44,449 bases of DNA from an uncultured Akkermansia sp. (lineage in GTDB: Bacteria; Verrucomicrobiota; Verrucomicrobiia; Verrucomicrobiales; Akkermansiaceae), in assembly GCA_947631275.1 (NCBI GenBank), contig CANRKR010000010.1, positions 1 through 44,449 on the forward strand. The letters run 5' to 3'. Under the pieces are notes generated by a model. It was not told the origin of the DNA, searched no databases, and saw nothing but the letters and a program-made list of their open reading frames with translations. This document shows, one piece after another, positions 6,483-16,097 of this stretch (position 1 is the stretch's first letter; every line of letters starts with the position of its first letter). The translations under genes were made by a program, and so were the position numbers.

Positions 6483-8687
6483 ATGAAAACGAAGATCCCC
6501 TTTGCAAACCGATGCGTCTGGCTTTGTGCCGTGGTGCTGGGGGTCTCGTGCACGATCGCCCACCGGCTCGTTGAGCTACAAGTGGTCGACTCCGGAAACC
6601 GTGGACGCATCGCTGCCGATGAACTCATCGAAAAGGAAATTATTCCTGCGCAGCGCGGCATCATCATGGATCGAAATGAGGAGATCCTCACCAACAACAT
6701 CCAAAATGCTGAACTCATCGCCAATCGCTACCATCTGCGTGAACTTACCGCCGTAGTGGACGGCTTGGCGTACAACCAAGTGAGCCACAGCGCCGCCTGG
6801 GGACAAGCCAAGACTTCTTCCGACCGCCGCAAGCTTCTCAGTGCAAAACGCAACGAACTTCTCGACAACGCACGCCGACGAATGACTCCGGAAGAAAAGG
6901 CTGCACTACGCCGTCAAATGGGCACCATCGACCCAAAGATCAACCGTATGTTGGAATACGATCCGGAGGTGTGCAACTACTACTACAAGCTGCACGACCA
7001 ACTTGTCGCGGAGTTGCTCTACCCGTACCTCTGCCGCATCGCCCAAACCGACGAGAAGAACGGTAAAAAAGGACGAAACATGACACGGGAGGACATCATT
7101 GAGCGCATCGCCCAAACCGAAACCGAGGAATACAATCGCCAGGCCGAAAAAACGGGGCAACAAAAAAAATCCTTCCGCAACAACATTATCCTCGCCAAGG
7201 GATTTAATCTGGACCAGGCGGAGCGCATCAAAGAAACGTTGAATCGTGCGCACGTGCATGGCATTGTGGTGCAGCAAAATCCACACCGCTCCTATGTGAT
7301 GCCGGAAATGCTCTGCCACGTGCTGGGGTACGTGGATCACGAGAACCGGGGCGTGAGTGGCGTAGAGCAGTACTTCCAAAGCTATCTGGCCGGGGTGGAC
7401 GGCATGCGTGAATACCGCCACAATGCCCGCGGCCAGGTGCTCCCGAATGAAGATGACCGTTACATGGCGCCCAAAGACGGACTGAACTTGCGTCTTACCA
7501 TCGACATGCGCCTGCAGGCAATCTGCGAGCAGGAGCTCGACCGCGGCATGCAGCACTATCGCGCCAGGCGGGGATGCATGATTGTGGTGCATCCCAAGAC
7601 AGGCGATATCCTGGCCATGGTGAGCCGTCCATCTTTCAATCTGAACACAAAGGATCTCATCACTCCCGATGGTTCATTCAAGCGCGGCACGGTAAAGGAT
7701 AAGAAAGGCACACCGATCACAGGCGATTTCAACTTCGCCTGCCAAACACGCTATGAACCAGGCTCCACCTTCAAGGTGATCGGCACCACCACGGCGATCG
7801 ATCGACACATTATGACCATCGACACACCGGTGAACTGCTCGCCATTCAGCGTCGGTTTCGGCAGCAAACCTATCAACGATGGTCGCTTCAACTACGGTAC
7901 ACTCACCGTAGGCCAGATTCTCAAAAAATCAAGCAACCCGGGCGCGGCACGCGTTGCGCTCACAGTGAAGTGGCAAAACTACCGCGAATACCTCTCTCGC
8001 TATGGGCTGAACGCACCTGTTGGGATTGACCTTCCAAGCGGAGGGGCCTGTTTGCTGGCAGATGGTTCCAACATAGTGAACTATTCCCGCATCGCTTACG
8101 GATACTCAGTCTCCGTTTCTCCGCTGCACATGGCTATGGTCTATGCCACCATCGCTAACGGTGGTGTACGCATGAAGCCTCGGCTCATTGACAAAATCAT
8201 TGCAGCGGATGGCTCGGTGTATGATGAATGCGAGCCGCGGGAAGTGCAGCGGGTCATGTCTCCGGAATCCGCGCGTATTATCCGCGGTGCTCTGGAAAGC
8301 GTCACTCAAGCCTCCGGTCCGGCTGGGCGCGGTACTGCCACGGCAGCCGCTATCCCCGGATTCCGCATCGGCGGCAAAACAGGCACGGCAAAGAAAGTAA
8401 AAGAATCCGGCGGGTATTACGAAGGACTCTACACCGTTTCATTTGCGGGTGTGCTGCCGATAGATGATCCCCAACTTGTCGTGATGACGGTGATTGATGA
8501 GCCACATCCTACGGATTGCAACGCGGGCGGAGGCACTGTCGCAGCTCCAATCTTTCGAGCGGCCGCCGAACGCTTCATCAGCGTGCTGAATTTACAACCC
8601 TCCGATCCCCTCGCTTACGAGCGTTATCGTAACGACAAGGACCGAACAGTCCAGGCATCCCCACCTTCTCCTCGTAAAAAACCATGA
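6483..8687 (+). CDS. ftsI: Division-specific class B penicillin-binding protein (FtsI/PBP3)
   Basis: 734 residues, longer than the roughly 590 of E. coli FtsI. There is an N-terminal membrane anchor (about 9-27), a dimerisation/pedestal domain beginning at QRGIIMDRN, and a transpeptidase domain with all active-site motifs: S428-T-F-K431, S483-S-N485 and K632-T-G634. The extra length is mostly a charged, Lys/Arg-rich insertion at about 95-230. No PASTA domain is seen; the tail is short and basic. The enzyme crosslinks septal peptidoglycan with FtsW, encoded downstream. It overlaps murE by four bases (ATGA). Confidence 0.94.
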   Translation: MKTKIPFANRCVWLCAVVLGVSCTIAHRLVELQVVDSGNRGRIAADELIEKEIIPAQRGIIMDRNEEILTNNIQNAELIANRYHLRELTAVVDGLAYNQVSHSAAWGQAKTSSDRRKLLSAKRNELLDNARRRMTPEEKAALRRQMGTIDPKINRMLEYDPEVCNYYYKLHDQLVAELLYPYLCRIAQTDEKNGKKGRNMTREDIIERIAQTETEEYNRQAEKTGQQKKSFRNNIILAKGFNLDQAERIKETLNRAHVHGIVVQQNPHRSYVMPEMLCHVLGYVDHENRGVSGVEQYFQSYLAGVDGMREYRHNARGQVLPNEDDRYMAPKDGLNLRLTIDMRLQAICEQELDRGMQHYRARRGCMIVVHPKTGDILAMVSRPSFNLNTKDLITPDGSFKRGTVKDKKGTPITGDFNFACQTRYEPGSTFKVIGTTTAIDRHIMTIDTPVNCSPFSVGFGSKPINDGRFNYGTLTVGQILKKSSNPGAARVALTVKWQNYREYLSRYGLNAPVGIDLPSGGACLLADGSNIVNYSRIAYGYSVSVSPLHMAMVYATIANGGVRMKPRLIDKIIAADGSVYDECEPREVQRVMSPESARIIRGALESVTQASGPAGRGTATAAAIPGFRIGGKTGTAKKVKESGGYYEGLYTVSFAGVLPIDDPQLVVMTVIDEPHPTDCNAGGGTVAAPIFRAAAERFISVLNLQPSDPLAYERYRNDKDRTVQASPPSPRKKP

Positions 8688-10207
8688 TGAACCCCAAACA
8701 ACTTTTCTCCCTTCTGCCGGAGACGACAATCACCGGAGCACTTCGCCGCGGCATCGGGCAAGTGGTTGACGATGATCGCAAGGTCACCCCGGGAAGTTGT
8801 TTTATTGCCGTGCGCGGCAGTCGGGTTGACGGTCACAAGCTGATCCCGCGCGCAATCCACGCCGGAGCCGTCGCAATCGTAGCGGAGGAGCCTTGCCCCA
8901 CTTCTGCGCAGAAGAAAAACATCCTCTGGGTGCAGGTGCCGGACACGCGCCGCGCCTGCGGAATTCTTATGGGAGCCTGGCAAGGATTTCCTAGTCAGAG
9001 ACTTATTGTGATCGGTGTCACCGGAACGAATGGTAAGACAACTATTTCTTACCTCCTGCACCACATCCTGCGCTGCACTTGGCAGAAAGCCGGTCTCATC
9101 GGCACGATTCTTTACGATGATGGAGCGTGCCGCATCACTTCCCACAACACGACGCCGGGCAGTGCCGAGCTTCAGAAAATGCTCGCCGATATGACACGCA
9201 ATAATTGTCGAGCTGTGGCGATGGAGGTCTCATCCCATGCTTTAGAACAAGAACGTACCGCCGGTGTGCAATTCCGTGTCGGAATCTTCACCAACCTCAC
9301 CCCTGAGCATCTGGACTATCACGGCGATATGGAACACTACTACCAGGCAAAAAAGCGTCTCTTCAGCGCCATGGCAGAAAGTGGTTCTCGCCACGGCATA
9401 GCCGTCATTAACATTGATGATCCGTACGGACGTCGATTGGCCGAAGAGATGGCGCCGCTGATGAAGGTGCGCACCTTCGGCTCTGCGCCAGATGCGGAGT
9501 TTCGATTCACTCCGAAGACTCTCACCACCTCCGGCAGCAGTTACGAACTCGCCTACCGAGAGAAAACCTACCTCGTCCGCATTCCGCTCATCGGCGCTTA
9601 CAACATCTCCAACAGCCTGGCAGCTCTCGTAGGCTCTGTCTCTGCGGGTATCAACCTGCGGGACGCTATCAATGCAATTTCAAATGCTCCGCAGGTACCT
9701 GGACGTTTGGAGCTCGTGAGTTCATTCAACCGCATCCGCTGCTTTGTGGATTACGCTCATACCCCGGATGCTCTGGAAAATGTCTGCCATACGATGCGAA
9801 AACTGTGCCGTTCCGGACGCTTGATTGTCGTCTTCGGCTGTGGTGGAGATCGTGACCGAACCAAGCGTCCACTGATGGGGCAGGCCGCGGCTCGATACGC
9901 TGACCTGTGTATTGTGACGAGCGACAACCCTCGCACGGAGAATCCTGAGAGTATCATTGACGAAATCATGCCGGGCATCCCGGAATCCATGCGCCATCGC
10001 ATTACCCTGCGTGCTGAGGCGATTGAGAAAGCTCTCGATTATGCACGCGCTGGAGATGTTGTTCTCATCGCCGGGAAGGGTCACGAAGATTATCAAATCA
10101 TTGGCACCAAAAAATTCCGTTTTTCAGATGCCGAAGCGGTGCGTCGTTACACCGAGCGCAAGGAAAGAGAGCTCATCGCCGCGAAAACTACCGAAAAGAA
10201 GAGATGA
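8684..10207 (+). CDS. murE: UDP-MurNAc-tripeptide synthetase MurE (meso-diaminopimelate-adding)
   Basis: 507 residues, the normal length. The ATP loop GVTGTNGKTT is at 111-120, followed by TTPGS and EVSSHAL (UDP-substrate and lysine regions). The motif D414-N-P-R417 is the signature of enzymes that add meso-diaminopimelate rather than lysine, so the peptidoglycan is of the Gram-negative DAP type. The reaction is ATP-dependent ligation of the third residue to UDP-MurNAc-L-Ala-D-Glu in the cytoplasm. The start overlaps the ftsI stop; two ATG codons are adjacent (8684 and 8687) and the first is used by convention. Its own stop overlaps murF. Confidence 0.95.
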   Translation: MMNPKQLFSLLPETTITGALRRGIGQVVDDDRKVTPGSCFIAVRGSRVDGHKLIPRAIHAGAVAIVAEEPCPTSAQKKNILWVQVPDTRRACGILMGAWQGFPSQRLIVIGVTGTNGKTTISYLLHHILRCTWQKAGLIGTILYDDGACRITSHNTTPGSAELQKMLADMTRNNCRAVAMEVSSHALEQERTAGVQFRVGIFTNLTPEHLDYHGDMEHYYQAKKRLFSAMAESGSRHGIAVINIDDPYGRRLAEEMAPLMKVRTFGSAPDAEFRFTPKTLTTSGSSYELAYREKTYLVRIPLIGAYNISNSLAALVGSVSAGINLRDAINAISNAPQVPGRLELVSSFNRIRCFVDYAHTPDALENVCHTMRKLCRSGRLIVVFGCGGDRDRTKRPLMGQAAARYADLCIVTSDNPRTENPESIIDEIMPGIPESMRHRITLRAEAIEKALDYARAGDVVLIAGKGHEDYQIIGTKKFRFSDAEAVRRYTERKERELIAAKTTEKKR

Positions 10208-11589
10208 TGCAGATCACCACAGAGCAGCTCATGCAGGCTACAGGTGCTGAGCTTGTGACCTCCGGGAGTCGTGTTGTCACCTCCGGTATCTGCACTGATA
10301 CACGCCATATCACCCCGGATTGCGTCTTCTTCGCATTGAGCGGAGAGAATTTCGACGCTAATTGCTTCGCTGCAGAAGCCTCACAATCCGCCGCAGCGGT
10401 CATAGTAAGCCGCATCGAGGGAACGTACCACCCTGCTTGCACCGTGCTGCGCGTGACAGCCCCCCTGCTCGCACTTCAAAAGCTGGCTCAATGGTGGCGT
10501 GGAGAGCTTGCGGATCTGCGCGTGGTCGGCGTCACGGGCTCCAGCGGCAAAACAAGCACAAAGGATATGGTGCGCTCAATTCTCGAGCAGCATTTTAAGG
10601 AAGTAACGGCAACATGCGGGAATTTGAACAACCACATCGGCGTGCCCTTGAGTATTTTGAGCACCGAGAAAACCTGCGACGCCGCCGTATGGGAGATGGG
10701 AATGAATCACGCTGGGGAACTCGCTCCCCTATGTGCTCTCACCCAGCCGCAAGTCGGCATCATCACCCATATCGGCTCCGCCCACATCGGTCTACTCGGT
10801 TCACGGGATGCCATCGCACAAGAAAAATGCACACTCGCACGCGCTCTGCCCACCGATGGTTGCATGATTTTCCCCTCTTCGGATGACTACTCGAATTATA
10901 TCTCCTCGCAAACAAAAGCGTACGCTCTGCCGGTCGGTGGCAAGTCGTGTGCCGTGCGGGCAGAGGATGTGAGATGCAACCCGGAAGGGTGCGATTATAA
11001 ACTCATCATCGCAGATCTGGGAGAAATTCCCGTGCATCTGCCTGTTCCCGGGGAGCACATGGTGAATAACAGTTTACTCGCCGCCGCCGCAGGCTGGAAA
11101 CTCGGCTGCGCCCTTGCCGAAATTGCCACGGGCCTCGGCAAGATTGCCCTCACGAAGGGACGCCTCTCCTGCCGCTCTGTACAAGGCATACTCATCGTGG
11201 ATGATACTTACAACGCAAACCCAGAAAGCATGACTGCAGCTTTGCACACCGTGGCGAGCATGCCCATTAAGGGGAAACATTACGCTGTGCTGGGTAAGAT
11301 GGGCGAGTTGGGGGACACCGGGATTGCTGCACACGCGGAGATAGGAAAATGTGCAGCGAATGCAGGCTATGCAGGTATCGTGATGTGCGGTGAGTCCTGT
11401 GCCGAACTCTCCGCACTGGCAAGCGCAGCGCAGAGTCGCGGAATGCGATACGTAAAACGCACCGATACATCACAGCAGGCCGCTGAGGTACTGCATGCAA
11501 TCGTGCAGGAAGGTGACGCAATTCTATTCAAAGGTTCTCGCTCAACGGGCATTGAGCGCGTGATCAATGATTTTCTCAAGCAAGACTGA
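10204..11589 (+). CDS. murF: UDP-MurNAc-tripeptide:D-alanyl-D-alanine ligase MurF
   Basis: 461 residues. The P-loop GVTGSSGKTSTKD begins at 109. NLNNHIGVPLS, MGMNHAGE and IVDDTYNANPESM are typical MurF blocks. It adds the D-Ala-D-Ala dipeptide to UDP-MurNAc-tripeptide, completing the pentapeptide. The ddl gene that makes the dipeptide is not in this window, but the alanine racemase that feeds it is at 29418-30530. It overlaps murE (ATGATG) and is six bases from mraY. Confidence 0.95.
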   Translation: MMQITTEQLMQATGAELVTSGSRVVTSGICTDTRHITPDCVFFALSGENFDANCFAAEASQSAAAVIVSRIEGTYHPACTVLRVTAPLLALQKLAQWWRGELADLRVVGVTGSSGKTSTKDMVRSILEQHFKEVTATCGNLNNHIGVPLSILSTEKTCDAAVWEMGMNHAGELAPLCALTQPQVGIITHIGSAHIGLLGSRDAIAQEKCTLARALPTDGCMIFPSSDDYSNYISSQTKAYALPVGGKSCAVRAEDVRCNPEGCDYKLIIADLGEIPVHLPVPGEHMVNNSLLAAAAGWKLGCALAEIATGLGKIALTKGRLSCRSVQGILIVDDTYNANPESMTAALHTVASMPIKGKHYAVLGKMGELGDTGIAAHAEIGKCAANAGYAGIVMCGESCAELSALASAAQSRGMRYVKRTDTSQQAAEVLHAIVQEGDAILFKGSRSTGIERVINDFLKQD

Positions 11590-11595
11590 CGAACG

Positions 11596-12615
11596 ATGCT
11601 GAATTACTTTTTCAAAACCAGCGAGGATGCCATGTATGCGGCGGCGTTGCTGCTTCCGCTCGTTCTGGTGCTGGCGCTCGGACCATGGATCATCCGTAAG
11701 CTGAGGGAGATAAAAGCAGGGCAACCGCTTCGTGAAGCACATGGCAATGTGCATGCACCCGATCACGCAAACAAGGTTGGCACACCGACTATGGGGGGCG
11801 TACTTCTTATCGGCGCACTGCTTACCTATTCCCTGCTATTCCTACCACTCAACGATCCACGCGTGCAGTGTGTGCTGCTCGTCACCTTCGTCACGGCCTT
11901 TCTCGGTTTTTTAGATGACTATGCGAAAATAAAAAAACACAACAGCGACGGAGTCAACGGTTGGTTCAAAATAGCCCTGCAAACTACCTCTGCTGCGTTC
12001 TGCGCTGTCTACCTCTATTTAGTGGATGCGTCTGCCTGCAACGTAATGATACCTTTCTATGGTTGGATCAGTACAGGATGGCTCTTTATTCCTCTGGCAA
12101 TTCTCACCATTATCGCCACCTCCAATGCCGTCAATTTGACTGATGGTTTGGATGGATTGGCAAGCGGCTGCATGCTACCTGCCGCATTATTCATGTTCCT
12201 CATAAGCTCCTATCCATGTCTATGGAACGGGAATCTCGCCTATTTTTCTATAGCGCTTATCGGGGTTTGCGCGGGCTTTTTATGGTACAACTGTCACCCG
12301 GCGAAGGTATTTATGGGTGACACCGGTTCACTGGCACTGGGCGGCGCATTAGGAACTCTTGCCGTGTGTTTAGGCATGGAATTCTTCCTCATTATCGTGG
12401 CCGGAGTATTTGTGGCAGAGGCGGCGTCCGTGGTGCTCCAGGTAATGTGGTTCAAAATTACAAGACGTATCTACGGCGAAGGGCGGCGATTCTTCCGCAT
12501 GGCACCGCTCCACCACCACTTTGAAAAAGGAGGCATGAGCGAAACACAGGTGTGTGTTCGCTTTTGGCTAGTCTCCTGGTTCCTTTTCATTCTCTCCCTC
12601 ATCCTTCTCCTCTGA
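11596..12615 (+). CDS. mraY: Phospho-MurNAc-pentapeptide translocase MraY
   Basis: 339 residues with about ten transmembrane helices. Conserved cytoplasmic motifs are present: GTPTMGG, the D107-D108-Y pair, N180-L-T-D-G-L-D-G187, FMGDTGS and the histidine motif HHHFEKGG. MraY transfers phospho-MurNAc-pentapeptide from UDP to undecaprenyl phosphate, forming lipid I at the inner membrane. It sits between murF and murD, its standard position. No Shine-Dalgarno precedes the ATG. Confidence 0.96.
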   Translation: MLNYFFKTSEDAMYAAALLLPLVLVLALGPWIIRKLREIKAGQPLREAHGNVHAPDHANKVGTPTMGGVLLIGALLTYSLLFLPLNDPRVQCVLLVTFVTAFLGFLDDYAKIKKHNSDGVNGWFKIALQTTSAAFCAVYLYLVDASACNVMIPFYGWISTGWLFIPLAILTIIATSNAVNLTDGLDGLASGCMLPAALFMFLISSYPCLWNGNLAYFSIALIGVCAGFLWYNCHPAKVFMGDTGSLALGGALGTLAVCLGMEFFLIIVAGVFVAEAASVVLQVMWFKITRRIYGEGRRFFRMAPLHHHFEKGGMSETQVCVRFWLVSWFLFILSLILLL

Positions 12616-12624
12616 TTTTCACTC

Positions 12625-13947
12625 ATGAATTTACTTCATAAAAAAGTGGCGGTGCTCGGCTGCGGACGCAGCGGGGTAGCGGCGGCGCGTTTGGCGACAG
12701 CACACGGCGCAGCGCGGGTGTGTATTTTTGATTCCAACCCAGCCGCCGTCTGCTCCGATAGCTCGCTCGATTTTTTGCCTGGCGCGGGGGAAAAAGAGGC
12801 TCGAGAATTTGCGGCGGATTTGGTAGTAATTTCCCCGGGTATTGAAGCAAATGCTCCATGGTCACTGGCGTTCACTTGTGCCGGGGCACCCATCATCGGC
12901 GAAGTAGAACTCGCCTTCCGCTACTACCACGGACGAGTCATCGCTATCACCGGCACGAATGGGAAGACCACGACTACTGCCCTTGTTGAGCACATCCTCA
13001 CCGCGGCGGGAAAGTCTGCAAAAGCCTGCGGAAACTACGGTTACCCATTCTGCGAGGTGGCGTTGGCAAGCCCGCAGCCGGAGTTCGCCGTGCTGGAGAT
13101 TTCCTCCTTCCAGTTGGAAACTGTCGCAAGTTTCAAGCCGGAGGTCGCCGTTTGGTTGAATTTCTCACCCGACCACATGGATCGCTACAAAACTGTGGAA
13201 GACTACTACCACGCCAAACTGCGCATCTTCGAAAATATGGGGAAGGATCAAACGGCCATCATCCGAGTGGGAGAACAGCTTCCAACCATAAAGCCAAATG
13301 TGATTGAATTTTCAGCTTACGCCGGCAGCGGGACTCTGCGTTTTGAGGATGGTTGCATCATGCAGCTCGCTAACACTGTGGTGGACTTGAATGGCACGGC
13401 TCTCCAGCAGGCGCACAATGCGGAAAACGCCATGGCTGCTATTCTGGCCTGCCGCGCCGTGGGACTGAACGATACCCAAATCGTACCTTCTCTGCTAAAC
13501 TTCGAACCTCCCCGCCACCGCTGCGAATTGGTGGCAGAGAAGGAAGGTGTACTCTGGCTCAATGATTCCAAGAGTACTAACCTGCACTCCACCGAAGCTG
13601 CAATCCGTTCCCAGACGCGTCCGATCATCCTGCTCATCGGAGGCAAAGACAAAGGGCTGGACTATACGTCCATGCTGCCATTAATGCATGGTAAGGTATA
13701 TCTTTGCATCGTCTTCGGTCAGATCGCAGAACAGTTGGAAAATACTTTCAGGACCGGCATAGAAACGCTGCGTGTGGAAACTGTGCCCCAGGCTGTGCAC
13801 GCAGCCGCGGAGCATGCGCGAATCGGCGACGTCGTTCTCTTCTCGCCCGGAACATCTTCTTTCGACCAATTCACGAGTTACGCCGAGCGTGGCGATTGCT
13901 TCTGCGATGCCGTGCGGAGCCTCACCTCTTCATCAACTAACAACTAG
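12625..13947 (+). CDS. murD: UDP-MurNAc-L-alanine:D-glutamate ligase MurD
   Basis: 440 residues. The N-terminal Rossmann-type block GCGRSGVAAARLA binds the UDP moiety. The ATP loop GTNGKTTTT is at 110-118. NFSPDHMDRY and NDSKSTNLHST are characteristic MurD motifs of the central and C-terminal domains. It adds D-Glu to UDP-MurNAc-L-Ala in the cytoplasm. Its expected upstream partner MurC is absent from the window. It lies nine bases after mraY. Confidence 0.95.
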   Translation: MNLLHKKVAVLGCGRSGVAAARLATAHGAARVCIFDSNPAAVCSDSSLDFLPGAGEKEAREFAADLVVISPGIEANAPWSLAFTCAGAPIIGEVELAFRYYHGRVIAITGTNGKTTTTALVEHILTAAGKSAKACGNYGYPFCEVALASPQPEFAVLEISSFQLETVASFKPEVAVWLNFSPDHMDRYKTVEDYYHAKLRIFENMGKDQTAIIRVGEQLPTIKPNVIEFSAYAGSGTLRFEDGCIMQLANTVVDLNGTALQQAHNAENAMAAILACRAVGLNDTQIVPSLLNFEPPRHRCELVAEKEGVLWLNDSKSTNLHSTEAAIRSQTRPIILLIGGKDKGLDYTSMLPLMHGKVYLCIVFGQIAEQLENTFRTGIETLRVETVPQAVHAAAEHARIGDVVLFSPGTSSFDQFTSYAERGDCFCDAVRSLTSSSTNN

Positions 13948-13985
13948 CGCCAACCAATTCAAACCATTCTATTCTCCCGACAACT

Positions 13986-14912
13986 ATGAAAAATACCGAC
14001 AACTTCCGTAACTCCCCCCTCGATCGTGCTAAGCCCAAGCGTCACCTGTTCCACTCGCTCCTCAAACGTCATCACAGTGATACAGGACTCGTGGAAGACC
14101 GCACCAGCAGCGTCACCATCGTCCGCATCATTGGGGGGCTTCTCATGCTACATCTCATCATCATCGGCGGAGTGCTGCTGCGCGGACATATCACGCGTTC
14201 GAATTCCGATCATTCCCCCCAAGTCGGCATGACGCCACCACCGCCGACACAAAATACTCCGGTGTTGCCACCGCCCGCCACCGCCGTGGCCGCGGTTTCC
14301 CCGGCACCGCCAGCTCCAACACTGCCGGCCGCCCCCGCGGCTTCCCGGGCAACAACACCCGCCGCGCCACTCGCCGCCCCACTTGCGGCAACGGCACCCG
14401 TCGCACCTCAGACCGACACTTCCGGAGCCGCAGGTCAGAATCACATCACCACCGCCACACAGGATGACGCTGCAGAAGAAGTGAATGAGGATCCCGCTGT
14501 GGTGAAGGTTTCAACGGTTATGCCGGTGCGCCATCGGGTGGATCGTGGGGATACCTGGCAGAGTATTGCTCAACAGTACGGCGTGAGCACGGCAGCCCTA
14601 CAGGCAGCTAACCCAAAAGCACCGGCAACCGCACCCACACAAAGCAGTACTCTTGTGATCCCCGTTGCCTCCGGCGACACGACCAATTCCACAGCACCGC
14701 ATCCGGCGCCACAAACTAATCTGAATGCAGCAACAACTGCTGCATCCGCGACGCATTCTGCTTCCAGTACTGCGGTCTACACGGTGCAGCAAGGAGAAAC
14801 ACTCTCACGCATTGCTCGCAAGACGAAGGTACCCCTCAAAGAAATCCTCCGCCTTAACGGGATCAAGGACGCCAACCGCATTCAACCAGGAATGCAGCTG
14901 AAGTTGCGCTGA
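13986..14912 (+). CDS. Bitopic membrane protein with two LysM domains, inserted in the dcw cluster
   Basis: 308 residues: a basic cytoplasmic head (1-42), one transmembrane helix (about 43-65), a long Pro/Ala-rich linker (about 84-145) and two LysM modules, 182-226 (HRVDRGDTWQSIAQQYGVS) and 264-307 (YTVQQGETLSRIARKTKVP). LysM modules bind the GlcNAc-containing glycan backbone of peptidoglycan. No hydrolase domain is present, so it probably tethers or senses peptidoglycan. Its place between murD and ftsW and its architecture (cytoplasmic head, anchor, disordered linker, wall-binding end) suggest a division protein comparable in layout to FtsN, with LysM instead of SPOR. That analogy is inference. 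Confidence 0.82.
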   Translation: MKNTDNFRNSPLDRAKPKRHLFHSLLKRHHSDTGLVEDRTSSVTIVRIIGGLLMLHLIIIGGVLLRGHITRSNSDHSPQVGMTPPPPTQNTPVLPPPATAVAAVSPAPPAPTLPAAPAASRATTPAAPLAAPLAATAPVAPQTDTSGAAGQNHITTATQDDAAEEVNEDPAVVKVSTVMPVRHRVDRGDTWQSIAQQYGVSTAALQAANPKAPATAPTQSSTLVIPVASGDTTNSTAPHPAPQTNLNAATTAASATHSASSTAVYTVQQGETLSRIARKTKVPLKEILRLNGIKDANRIQPGMQLKLR

Positions 14913-14942
14913 TCAGTCGGCACGCAAGATATTCCCACGTCC

Positions 14943-16088
14943 ATGTCCCCGCGGCTGAGCATCCTCTGCATCTGGCTGAGTTTCATCGTTCTGCTCGTAC
15001 TAGGCATCATGATGGTGGCCAGCACAGGGCTGAGCGCCTACGTACCACAAGGGGAGAATCCGGCACAATTTCTTATCAAACAGTGCATTTTTGGGTTTGT
15101 GGGACTTTTAGGCGCGCTGGCCGTGAGCGCCGTAAATTACCGGTCTCTGCGTCGTTGGGTGTATGTATTCTGGGGCATCTGCGTATTTCTGCTGATTCTA
15201 TGCTACGTGCCGCATATCGGCATGGAAATCAATGGAGAGAAACGTTGGATCAATCTCGGTTTCATGACCTTCCAGCCCAGTGAGATTGCAAAGATATGCA
15301 TGATGATTACCCTAGCGGATTGGTACACCACCCATCGCGAAATGCCGGGAACTTTCTGGCGCGGGTTTATCCTGCCCGGAGCCATCCTCTTCGGCATCCC
15401 TCTCGTACTCATTCTCGCGGAGAAGGACATGGGAACTGCCGCGGCGCTCGCCGTTTCGGGGGCATGCGTCATGTACGTCGCCGGAGTGCGCCATTGGCTG
15501 CTCTTCACTGCCCTACTTGTCGGCATGGTGCTCATGCTGGATATGGCAACGGCCAACGAGAACCGATTAGAACGCATCTACGCATGGTTTGACCCCCAGG
15601 CTTTCAGTCAAGGTGTCGGGCGCCAGCAGTGGATTTCCATCCTCGCCTTCGCGCGCGGGGGCATCACCGGTGTCGGTCTCGGCGATGGCATCGAAAAATT
15701 CGGTAACCTTCCCTTTGCGCACACCGACTTTATCTTTGCTGAGATCGGTGAAGAGTGGGGACTGGTGGGCACGTTGGGCGTATTGCTGCTCTTCACGATG
15801 CTTACTATCTTTGGCATCATGCTGGCGCTGCAAACGCAGGAGACCTTTGGGCGTCTCCTTGCCACGGGGCTTGTCTGCACCATTTTCTGGCCTGCTGTTC
15901 TGAACATGGCAGTCGTCACCTCCCTGTTGCCAAACTCTGGTCTGCCCCTGCCTTTCATCAGTTATGGTGGCACCAGCCTCGTCTTCACCATTCTCTCCAT
16001 CGGTCTGCTCACAAGCATTCAGCGCCACACCCCGTCGGTGAAGCAGTTGTATTGGCCTGAAGGCGTCTCCCGCGAACCTCTCTCCTGA
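14943..16088 (+). CDS. ftsW: SEDS-family lipid II polymerase FtsW
   Basis: 381 residues, about ten transmembrane helices. Typical SEDS blocks are visible: GEKRWINLGFMTFQPSE, LAEKDMGTA (usually QPDLGT), LPFAHTDFIFA and LPFISYGGTS near the C-terminus. The window holds no second SEDS protein, but the position beside murG and in the same operon as ftsI favours FtsW over RodA. It polymerises glycan strands at the septum together with FtsI. Confidence 0.93.
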   Translation: MSPRLSILCIWLSFIVLLVLGIMMVASTGLSAYVPQGENPAQFLIKQCIFGFVGLLGALAVSAVNYRSLRRWVYVFWGICVFLLILCYVPHIGMEINGEKRWINLGFMTFQPSEIAKICMMITLADWYTTHREMPGTFWRGFILPGAILFGIPLVLILAEKDMGTAAALAVSGACVMYVAGVRHWLLFTALLVGMVLMLDMATANENRLERIYAWFDPQAFSQGVGRQQWISILAFARGGITGVGLGDGIEKFGNLPFAHTDFIFAEIGEEWGLVGTLGVLLLFTMLTIFGIMLALQTQETFGRLLATGLVCTIFWPAVLNMAVVTSLLPNSGLPLPFISYGGTSLVFTILSIGLLTSIQRHTPSVKQLYWPEGVSREPLS

Positions 16089-16097
16089 CCATCCCTC

